A DNA stretch of 10,296 nt from positions 1 to 10,296 of the forward strand of contig SYBY01000248.1 of NCBI GenBank assembly GCA_005788585.1, read 5' to 3'. Shown in pieces: positions 1-4,988 of this stretch; the stretch's first letter is position 1; each line of letters begins with the position of its first letter. The notes beneath the pieces are model-generated. The model saw only the letters and a list, made by a program, of their open reading frames with translations, ran no database searches and had not been told where the DNA came from. The DNA is from Actinomycetota bacterium (GTDB lineage Bacteria > Actinomycetota > Thermoleophilia > Solirubrobacterales > Solirubrobacteraceae). The translations under genes were made by a program, and so were the position numbers.

Positions 1-814
1 CGCCGGACGTGACGGACGAGTCGGCGCTCGGCGCGCCGTTGGCGGGCGCCGCGCCGGTGCTCAGCGGGGTGCTCCCGGTGGCGGCCGCGCTCACGGCCGG
101 AGCCGCCGGTGTGTCCGGCGCGGGTGCGGCGGGCGCCGCCGGTGCGGGAGCGACGACGGGGGCGGTGGGCGGCGTCGGGGCCGTCACGACCGGGGGAGCG
201 TCGCCGATCTGCAGACCGCAGTTCGCGCAGAAGTTGGCGTCGCTGGCGGTGAGGCCCCCGCAGCGCGGGCAGCTGGCGATGCCCGCCTCCCGCAGCTCGA
301 TGATCGGGCGGCGGTCGCCGAGTGTGGTCTCCAGCGCACGCATCTCGCGGTCGACGAGCGTGAGCGTCTGGAGCTTCGCTTCGACGAGGTCGAACCGCTG
401 ACGCCGGAACCGGCGGAGGTCGAAGACGAGGCCACCGAGGTCGCGCAGGCCCAGCTCGTGGGCCCGGCGCAGGTACCGCAGGCGCCGGCGCATGCGACCG
501 CGCTCGCGGAAGCCGGGACGCGCGGGCGCTTCCGGATCGACCCCCGCGGGGGCGGCGGTCGCCGCTGCGGGCTCCTGCGGCGCGGCCGGCGTCTCAGGGG
601 GCGTGACGGCGCCCGACGCGGTCGTGTGGGCGATCGTGGGCACGTCGTCCGGCGTGAGGCCGGCAGGGGCCTCCGACGACCCGAAGAGGGACGGAGGCGG
701 GGCCTCTGCGCTGCCGCCGGCCGGTGCCGTCTGGGGGTCCGTGGGCGACGGACCATCCGGATCGGAGTGGCTGGCGCTGCGCCGGCCGAGGATGCGCTGC
801 TTGAGACCGGTCAT
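1..814 (-). CDS. zinc-ribbon protein with Ala/Pro-rich flanks (C-terminus outside window)
   Basis: Reading the minus strand from the ATG at 814 gives 271 residues without a stop, up to the window edge, so the gene is partial. Residues 1-100 are low-complexity Ala/Pro/Ser-rich. Residues 101-178 are a charged, probably helical segment (GRMRRRLRYLRRAHELGL onward, ending DRRPIIELREAG). Residues 182-199 are a zinc ribbon, CPRC followed after ten residues by CANC, with C182, C185, C196 and C199 as likely Zn ligands. From 205 on the chain is again Ala/Pro/Thr-rich. There is no signal peptide or membrane segment in the visible part, so it looks cytoplasmic. The ATG is the only plausible in-frame start. 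A purine-rich SD-like stretch lies about 20 nt upstream, further than usual. I recall similar helical-plus-zinc-ribbon proteins in Solirubrobacterales genomes, but no function is known to me. The reading frame is secure; the role is not. Confidence 0.8.
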   Translation of the reverse strand, partial: MTGLKQRILGRRSASHSDPDGPSPTDPQTAPAGGSAEAPPPSLFGSSEAPAGLTPDDVPTIAHTTASGAVTPPETPAAPQEPAAATAAPAGVDPEAPARPGFRERGRMRRRLRYLRRAHELGLRDLGGLVFDLRRFRRQRFDLVEAKLQTLTLVDREMRALETTLGDRRPIIELREAGIASCPRCGGLTASDANFCANCGLQIGDAPPVVTAPTPPTAPVVAPAPAAPAAPAPDTPAAPAVSAAATGSTPLSTGAAPANGAPSADSSVTSG

Positions 815-857
815 GACATCGGGCGCGGGTGATCGCTCCCCCTCGCCACAGCGCCCG

Positions 858-863
858 AGTATA
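858..863 (-). promoter_or_regulatory. probable -10 box for the zinc-ribbon gene
   Basis: The minus strand reads TATACT, five of six matches to the TATAAT consensus and an AT-rich island in a very GC-rich intergenic region. Transcription would start near 850, giving a leader of about 37 nt that contains the sequence GAGGGGGAG. No convincing -35 box is visible at 17 bp; TTGGCC lies at a short 15-bp spacing. Confidence 0.5.
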
Positions 864-995
864 TCCGCGGGCCGCGGCGGCCAATCCCCCGCCCTGCGCA
901 GAACCTCCGCAGTTGCAGCACAGAAACGGCACGGTCGCGCGGTTTCCCCGTCGCAGGATCGTCAGCAGGCTCGGTCACGTTGCTGAAACCCACAC

Positions 996-1000
996 GGAGG
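996..1000 (+). promoter_or_regulatory. ribosome binding site of the Flp pilin gene
   Basis: GGAGG lies 7 nt before the ATG at 1008. It decides this start over the in-frame ATG at 1044, which lacks an equally good site. Confidence 0.75.
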
Positions 1001-1007
1001 TTCTCCG

Positions 1008-1226
1008 ATGCTGTACCGACTGATGGGCCGTGGACACGCGGCAATGCTGCGCCTGCGTGACGAGACCGGCCAGGGGACGATCGAGTACGTCGGCCTGATG
1101 GTGCTCATGGCGACGGTGCTGACGGGACTCGTCGCGGTCGCCAAGCCCGCCGGCAACGATCTGCCGAAGACGATCGTCGCGGAGATCAAGCAGCAGATCG
1201 AAGCTGTCGGCGGGGGGAAGAAGTAG
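1008..1226 (+). CDS. Flp/TadE-like type IVb pilin precursor
   Basis: A 72-residue protein with a short basic leader (1-21) followed by GQGTIEYVGL. This fits the Flp prepilin processing rule: Gly at -1 (G21), Glu at +5 (E26) and Tyr at +6 (Y27). A hydrophobic helix follows at about residues 28-46, then a short polar tail with a Gly-Gly-Gly-Lys-Lys end. After cleavage by a TadV-type prepilin peptidase the mature chain would be about 51 residues, anchored in the membrane or assembled into a thin Tad/Flp pilus. No tad assembly gene or peptidase is in the window, so it stands alone here. It is preceded by a good GGAGG site and followed by a GC-rich hairpin, which suggests a monocistronic transcript. 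The family call rests on the GxxxxEY motif plus size. Some actinobacterial proteins of this class have no proven pilus role. Confidence 0.8.
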   Translation: MLYRLMGRGHAAMLRLRDETGQGTIEYVGLMVLMATVLTGLVAVAKPAGNDLPKTIVAEIKQQIEAVGGGKK

Positions 1227-1229
1227 GAG

Positions 1230-1245
1230 CCGGCCGGGCGGCCGG
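1230..1245 (+). terminator. candidate terminator hairpin after the pilin gene
   Basis: CCGGCC, loop GGGC, GGCCGG forms a perfect 6-bp stem beginning 3 nt after the pilin stop codon. There is no T-run, as is common in GC-rich actinobacteria, so it could equally be a 3' stabilising hairpin. Confidence 0.45.
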
Positions 1246-1272
1246 GATCGCGTCTGCCACCATGGCCTCGCC

Positions 1273-2124
1273 GTGTCACCTCGCGATCCCGACCGCCCCG
1301 TCGCCGTCTTCGACTCCGGCGTGGGCGGCCTCACCGTCCTGCACGAGCTGCTCGTGCGGCTGCCCCAGGAGGACTACCTCTACCTGGGCGACACCGCGCG
1401 CTTCCCGTACGGCGACAAGACCCCCGCGCAGCTGCGGGCCTTCGCGCTCCAGATCGCCGACGGGCTCCTCGAGCGTGACGCCAAGCTCCTCGTGGTCGCG
1501 TGCAACTCCGCCACGGCGGCGGCGCTCCCGGCGCTGCGCGCGCACGTCGCCGAGGTCGCGCCGCACGTCGACGTCCTCGGGGTGGTGGGCAACGAGTCGC
1601 GCCTGGCGGTTGCGGGCTCGGCGACCGGTCGCATCGGCCTGCTCGCCACAGTCGCGACCGTCGGCAGCGGCGCGTACGAGCGCGCAGTGGCCGAGATCGA
1701 TCCCGGGGCCCGGCTCACGAGCGTCGCCTGCCCGGACCTGGCGTCGCACATCCAGGACGGCGCGATCGTGACCGAGGAGATGCTCACCACCGTCCGCGGG
1801 TACTGCGCGCCGCTGCGTGAGGCCGGTGTCGACACGGTGATCCTGGGCTGCACGCACTACCCGCTCGTCGCGCCGATGCTCCAGCGCACGCTCGGCCCGG
1901 GCATCCGGCTGATCAGCTCGGGCGAGGCGATGGCGGCCAGTGTCGCCGACGCGCTCGCCGCCCGCGGCATCGGCCGCCCGGCCGGCGGACCCGAGGGGAC
2001 CTACCGCTTCCTCGCCACCGGCGACCCCGAGACCTTCCGCGCGCAGGGCACCCGCTTCCTGCAGCTGCCCATCGGCACCGTTGAGCACGTTCCGCTGACC
2101 CTGCAGGTCGAGGCGACGGCATGA
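1273..2124 (+). CDS. murI: glutamate racemase
   Basis: A 283-residue cytoplasmic enzyme interconverting L- and D-glutamate for peptidoglycan precursors. Both catalytic cysteine motifs are present, VACNSATA (C77) and LGCTHYPL (C193, H195), along with the DSGVGG loop (D14, S15) and GDTARFPYG (D40). Length is normal for the family. The start is GTG at 1273. No ATG lies in frame upstream and the ATG at 1262 is in another frame, so GTG is preferred although no clear SD is visible. Two family segments are unusual: the common GVV(E/K)PG stretch reads GVVGNES (103-109), and the segment that normally reads CPxxxPxVExG reads CPDLASHIQDG (153-163), placing Gln161 where Glu is usual. The gene overlaps rph by ATGA at 2121-2124, pointing to coupled translation. 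Confidence 0.93.
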   Translation: MSPRDPDRPVAVFDSGVGGLTVLHELLVRLPQEDYLYLGDTARFPYGDKTPAQLRAFALQIADGLLERDAKLLVVACNSATAAALPALRAHVAEVAPHVDVLGVVGNESRLAVAGSATGRIGLLATVATVGSGAYERAVAEIDPGARLTSVACPDLASHIQDGAIVTEEMLTTVRGYCAPLREAGVDTVILGCTHYPLVAPMLQRTLGPGIRLISSGEAMAASVADALAARGIGRPAGGPEGTYRFLATGDPETFRAQGTRFLQLPIGTVEHVPLTLQVEATA

Positions 2125-2843
2125 CCGCGCCCGCACGCAGCGGCGGCCGCGCGCCCGCCGATCCCCGGCCGATCACGATCGAGCCCGGCTTCGTGCCGAG
2201 CGCGGCCGGATCGGTGCTCATGAGCCAGGGGGAGACGCGGGTCATCTGCACCGCGTCGGTCCAGGAGTCCGTGCCCAAGTGGATGGCTGGGCGAGGCACG
2301 GGCTGGGTCACCGCCGAGTACGCGATGCTGCCCGCGTCGACGGGCAACCGCAAGGCCCGCGACATCTCCACCGGCAGGCAGGACGGCCGCGGCGTCGAGA
2401 TCCAGCGCCTCATCGGCCGGTCGCTGCGTGGGGTCGTCGACTTCGCCGCGCTCGGCGAGCGCACGGTCTATCTCGACTGCGACGTCCTGACCGCCGACGG
2501 CGGCACGCGGTGCGCGTCGATCACCGGGGCGTACGTCGCCCTGGAGCTCGCCTGCCGGGCCCTGGTCGCCGACGGCCGGCTCGACCGCGTCCCGCTCACC
2601 GGCGCTGTCGCCGCGATCTCGTGTGGCGTGGTCGACGGCGTGCCGCTCTGCGACCTCGACTACGCCGAGGACTCGCGCGCCGAGGTCGACGCGAACGTCG
2701 TGATGACGGGAGACGGCGCGCTCATCGAAGTCCAGGCGACGGCCGAGCGCACCCCGCTGTCCCGCGCGCACCTCGACGAGCTGCTCGAGCTGGCCGCGGG
2801 CGGGATCACCCGGCTGCGCGCGGCCCAGCGGAGCGCCGTATGA
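2121..2843 (+). CDS. rph: ribonuclease PH
   Basis: A 240-residue 3'-5' phosphorolytic exoribonuclease that trims tRNA precursor 3' ends using inorganic phosphate and acts as a cytoplasmic hexamer. Family signatures run in order: TGWVTAEYAMLP (60-71), GRQDGRGVEIQRLIGRSLR (85-103) with the arginines that bind phosphate, DCDVLTADGGTRCASITGAY (119-138), CDLDYAEDSRAEVDANVV (177-194, metal-binding acidic residues) and IEVQATAE (202-209). Length is typical. Start ATG 2121 overlaps the murI stop. The last two codons and the stop (2835-2843) lie inside the first copy of a 34-bp palindromic repeat, so the repeat supplies the C-terminal Ala-Val and the TGA. Pairing with rdgB downstream is a common bacterial arrangement. 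Confidence 0.95.
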   Translation: MTAPARSGGRAPADPRPITIEPGFVPSAAGSVLMSQGETRVICTASVQESVPKWMAGRGTGWVTAEYAMLPASTGNRKARDISTGRQDGRGVEIQRLIGRSLRGVVDFAALGERTVYLDCDVLTADGGTRCASITGAYVALELACRALVADGRLDRVPLTGAVAAISCGVVDGVPLCDLDYAEDSRAEVDANVVMTGDGALIEVQATAERTPLSRAHLDELLELAAGGITRLRAAQRSAV

Positions 2844-2868
2844 CTCGCGCTGCGCGCTCGCATACGGC
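2835..2868. repeat. 34-bp hairpin repeat, copy 1
   Basis: GCCGTATG and CATACGGC form a perfect 8-bp inverted repeat around an 18-nt core that contains the palindrome CGCGCTGCGCG. An identical 34-bp copy starts 71 bp downstream. The rph stop codon is inside this copy, and a second ATG (2840) overlaps it as ATGA. Confidence 0.9.
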
Positions 2869-2914
2869 CGGGAGTGTTCGCTGCGCTCACACGTCCCAGC
2901 AGGCAGCCGTATGA
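2840..2914 (+). other. 24-codon mini-ORF between rph and rdgB
   Basis: An ATG at 2840 overlaps the rph stop as ATGA. The frame stays open for 24 codons, and its TGA at 2912-2914 overlaps the ATG at 2911 in the second repeat copy, again as ATGA. The peptide (starting MTRAARSHTA, ending QQAAV) resembles nothing I know. It may be only a by-product of the repeat pair, or a spacer that passes ribosomes from rph to rdgB. Expression is unproven. Confidence 0.3.
2870..2897. repeat. central hairpin between the two 34-bp repeats
   Basis: GGGAGTGT (2870-2877) pairs with ACACGTCCC (2889-2897) with one bulged G at 2893, around the 11-nt loop TCGCTGCGCTC. The loop resembles the core of the flanking repeats, which has two extra GC dinucleotides. 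All three hairpins therefore look like members of one palindromic family with different stems. Confidence 0.65.
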
Positions 2915-2939
2915 CTCGCGCTGCGCGCTCGCATACGGC
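2906..2939. repeat. 34-bp hairpin repeat, copy 2
   Basis: Identical over 34 bp to the copy at 2835-2868; identity stops abruptly on both sides. It ends 7 bp before the probable rdgB start and contains an in-frame upstream ATG (2911) that would add 12 residues to RdgB. Confidence 0.9.
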
Positions 2940-2946
2940 GGATCGC

Positions 2947-3522
2947 ATGAGGTTCGTGCTCGCCACGCGCAACGCGCACAAGGCCGAGGAGTTTGCGGAC
3001 ATGCTCGCGCCGCACGGCGTCGACCCGCTGCCCGACGACGTCGTCCTGCCACCGGAGGACGGCGAGACCTTCGCGGAGAACGCGCTGGGCAAGGCGCGCG
3101 CGGCCGCGCAGGCGACGGGCCGTGTCGCCATCGCCGACGACTCCGGGATCGCGTCTGCGGCGCTCGGAGGACGTCCCGGTGTGCGGTCGGCCCGCTTCGC
3201 CGGCGAGGACGCCACCGACGCCGAGAACCTGGCGAAGCTCCTCGCCGAGGCGCCGGCGGGCAGCGCGCTGGCGTACGTCTGCGCCCTCGCCTACGTCGAC
3301 CCCGCCGCTGGCACCGAGCACGTCGTCGAAGGGCGCTGCACCGGCACACTGGCCGCCGAGCCCCGGGGGGACGGGGGCTTCGGCTACGACCCCGCGTTCC
3401 TGCCCGATGACCGCGACGACGGGCGGACGATGGCCGAGATCACGGCCGCCGAGAAGGCGGCCATCAGCCACCGCGGACGGGCCGCCCGGGCGCTGCTGGC
3501 GTGGCTCAACGGCGCAGGTTGA
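2947..3522 (+). CDS. rdgB: XTP/dITP pyrophosphatase (RdgB/HAM1 family)
   Basis: A 191-residue cytoplasmic house-cleaning enzyme hydrolysing non-canonical purine triphosphates (dITP, XTP) to monophosphates plus pyrophosphate. Motifs in order: LATRNAHKAEEF (5-16), ETFAENALGKA (40-50), IADDSGI (62-68), GGRPGVRSARFAG (74-86), GGFGYDPAF (143-151) and the C-terminal EITAAEKAAISHRGRAA (164-180). The ATG at 2947 is chosen because the family begins directly with M-x-x-VLATRN. An in-frame ATG at 2911 would add 12 residues encoded by the repeat, and it overlaps the mini-ORF stop, so it may be used too. GGCGGA lies 4 nt before 2947 as a weak SD. The 3' end overlaps the opposite-strand small membrane ORF by 17 nt. 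Confidence 0.94.
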   Translation: MRFVLATRNAHKAEEFADMLAPHGVDPLPDDVVLPPEDGETFAENALGKARAAAQATGRVAIADDSGIASAALGGRPGVRSARFAGEDATDAENLAKLLAEAPAGSALAYVCALAYVDPAAGTEHVVEGRCTGTLAAEPRGDGGFGYDPAFLPDDRDDGRTMAEITAAEKAAISHRGRAARALLAWLNGAG

Positions 3523-3667
3523 TCGCCGCGCTGGCGCCCACGGCGAGCGCGAGCGCCGCGTACCCGTAGTACTCGGAGATGAGCAGCAGCGCCGCCGTGA
3601 TCACGGCGGCGCCGACGGTCGAGATCCAGGCGATGCGTCCGAGGTCCACGCGCACATCCTGCCGCAT
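3506..3667 (-). CDS. small two-helix membrane protein, unknown function
   Basis: From the ATG at 3667 the minus strand encodes 53 residues with two hydrophobic segments, about 12-31 (IAWISTVGAAVITAALLLIS) and 33-49 (YYGYAALALAVGASAAI), and a basic end (LRR). Almost every codon ends in G or C, as in the neighbouring real genes. The hydrophobic pattern also supports a real gene. No clear SD precedes the start. The frame is open further upstream into pyrF antisense, but that extension is hydrophilic and unlikely. It fills the gap between rdgB and pyrF on the opposite strand, with its 3' end inside the rdgB 3' end. I do not recognise a family. A 24-bp palindrome (3589-3612) lies within it. Confidence 0.55.
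   Translation of the reverse strand: MRQDVRVDLGRIAWISTVGAAVITAALLLISEYYGYAALALAVGASAAINLRR
3589..3612. terminator. 24-bp perfect palindrome, candidate rdgB terminator
   Basis: GCGCCGCCG and CGGCGGCGC flank TGATCA, giving a 9-bp stem with a 6-nt loop; the whole 24 bp is self-complementary. It lies 67 nt after the rdgB stop and inside the opposite-strand small ORF. It could end the murI-rph-rdgB transcript. There is no T-run, and alanine-rich GC coding sequence may produce such symmetry by chance. Confidence 0.35.
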
Positions 3668-3680
3668 CCGCCCGCGGTGG

Positions 3681-3686
3681 TAGCGT
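3681..3686 (+). promoter_or_regulatory. possible -10 box of pyrF (near-leaderless)
   Basis: TAGCGT fits the TANNNT pattern of actinobacterial -10 boxes. It ends 9 nt before the pyrF ATG at 3696, so a start 7-9 nt downstream would leave almost no leader. There is no SD before pyrF and no clear -35 box. Confidence 0.4.
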
Positions 3687-3695
3687 CGCGCCTCA

Positions 3696-4601
3696 ATGAC
3701 GAGCTTCGCCGACCGCCTGGCCGAGCGCGTTGCGGCCCGATCCAGCCAGATCGTGCTCGGGCTGGATCCCGACCCGACGAAGCTGTGGCCGAGCGCCCTC
3801 GAGGCGGCTCCCGACGGCGGGGCGCCCGCCGAGCGTGCCGCAACCGCCGTCGCCGCCCACTGCACCGCGGTGATTGACGCCGCGGGTGAGGCGTGCGTGG
3901 CGGTCAAGCCCCAGCTGGCGTGCTTCGAGCGCCTCGGTGCGCTCGGGTGGGCCGCGTTGGAGACCGTCACGCGTCATGCCCACGCCGCCGGCCTGCTCGT
4001 CATCGCCGATGGGAAGCGCGGGGACATCGACGTCACGGCCCGCGCGTACGGGCAGGCGCTGTTCGGGCCGGTCGAGACGCCGTTCGGGCAGCTTCCGGGC
4101 CTGCAGGCCGACGCGATCACCGCCAACCCGCTCATGGGCCGCGACACGCTCGAACCCCTGATCGCCGCCGGCCGGGCGTCCGCGGGCGGCGTGTTCGTCC
4201 TGGTGCGCACCTCGAACCCCGGGGCGCGCGACGTCGAGGACGTCCGCACGAGCGACGGTGCGCCCCTGTGGGAGCGCCTCGCCGAGATCGTCGCCGACGA
4301 GGGACTGCTCGGGGAGCACGGCCTGGCCGATGTCGGCGCGGTGTGCGGCGCCACCCAGCCCGAGCACCTCGAGCGCCTGCGCGAGCTGATGCCGCGCGCG
4401 CCGTTCCTCCTCCCCGGTGTCGGCGCCCAGGGCGGGCGGGTCGAGGACCTCCTGCCGGCCTTCGCGCCGGGGCCCGCGGGCGGCCTGATCGCGGCGTCGC
4501 GGTCGATCGCCGCGGCCCACGAGCAGACGGGGGAGGACCCCGCGTCCGCCGCTCGCGCCGCCGCCGAGTCGCTGCGTGCCGCCGCATGGGCGCTCGTGTG
4601 A
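3696..4601 (+). CDS. pyrF: orotidine 5'-phosphate decarboxylase (type 2)
   Basis: A 301-residue enzyme converting OMP to UMP, the last step of de novo pyrimidine synthesis. It is the longer mycobacterial-type form. Signatures: GLDPDPTKLWP (22-32), VKPQLACFE (70-78) with K71, and the catalytic DGKRGDID (105-112) giving D105, K107 and D110. Further on are ITANPLMGRDTLEP (141-154), LPGVGAQGG (239-247, phosphate-binding loop) and AASRSI (266-271). It is the only pyrimidine gene in the window, so it is separated from other pyr genes. The start follows a TANNNT box with no SD, suggesting a near-leaderless transcript. Sixty-three bases separate it from the next gene, which has a similar box of its own. 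Confidence 0.95.
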   Translation: MTSFADRLAERVAARSSQIVLGLDPDPTKLWPSALEAAPDGGAPAERAATAVAAHCTAVIDAAGEACVAVKPQLACFERLGALGWAALETVTRHAHAAGLLVIADGKRGDIDVTARAYGQALFGPVETPFGQLPGLQADAITANPLMGRDTLEPLIAAGRASAGGVFVLVRTSNPGARDVEDVRTSDGAPLWERLAEIVADEGLLGEHGLADVGAVCGATQPEHLERLRELMPRAPFLLPGVGAQGGRVEDLLPAFAPGPAGGLIAASRSIAAAHEQTGEDPASAARAAAESLRAAAWALV

Positions 4602-4649
4602 CGCTGCCGGCGCCCGCCACCCATCCGGCCGGGCAGACGCCGCGCCCCG

Positions 4650-4655
4650 TATCCT
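4650..4655 (+). promoter_or_regulatory. possible -10 box of the LysM gene (near-leaderless)
   Basis: TATCCT matches TANNNT and is 9 nt from the ATG at 4665, the same spacing as upstream of pyrF. No SD precedes the gene. A -35 box is not evident. Confidence 0.45.
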
Positions 4656-4664
4656 CCCGCGGCG

Positions 4665-4988
4665 ATGCCCACCTCACTATCCAGCCGCCTGCTCGCGCCC
4701 CTGGCCCTCGTGGCCTGCGTGATCGCCGTGGGCATCGTGGCGATGAGCTCCCTCGGCGACGACGGGTCGAGCCAGCCGGCGTCCGCGACGCGGGCCGAGA
4801 CCGGAACCTCGACGGCGAAGCGCACGTCGACGACGGCCCGCAGCACCTACACCGTGAAGTCGGGCGACAGCCTGTCGCTCATCGCGGAGAAGACCGGCGT
4901 AGACGTCGAGGTGATCGTCCGCCTGAACCCGGGCGTCGACCCGCAGAGTCTGCGTACCGGGCAGAAGCTGAAGCTCAGGGGTTCATGA
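4665..4988 (+). CDS. membrane-anchored LysM peptidoglycan-binding protein
   Basis: A 107-residue protein with an N-terminal membrane segment (about 9-28, LLAPLALVACVIAVGIVAMS), a Ser/Thr/Ala-rich linker (29-58) and a C-terminal LysM domain (about 60-105). The LysM domain begins STYTVKSGDSLSLIAEKTGV and ends GQKLKLRGS, with the usual NPGVDPQSLRTGQ segment. The most likely topology is an inner anchor with the LysM outside, gripping peptidoglycan. The segment contains a Cys at residue 18 (LVAC), which could be a lipobox, although the following residues are hydrophobic, so a transmembrane anchor is preferred. The stop overlaps the next gene's start (ATGA at 4985-4988), so it is probably made together with the carboxypeptidase and may help place it on the wall. 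It has no catalytic domain. Confidence 0.88.
   Translation: MPTSLSSRLLAPLALVACVIAVGIVAMSSLGDDGSSQPASATRAETGTSTAKRTSTTARSTYTVKSGDSLSLIAEKTGVDVEVIVRLNPGVDPQSLRTGQKLKLRGS

Noticed and set aside
184..932. Competing frames on both strands at the left edge
   Set aside because: They are Arg/Pro/Ser-rich and lack motifs. Only the minus-strand frame from 814 shows the CxxC-x10-CxxC ribbon and runs open to the edge.
2835..2939. Repeat pair as the start of a CRISPR array
   Set aside because: Only two copies with one 37-bp spacer that itself forms a related hairpin; no further units and no cas genes.
2001..3215. A 404-codon minus-strand open frame opposite murI, rph and rdgB
   Set aside because: Shadow frame; no recognisable domain, and it crosses three well-supported plus-strand genes.
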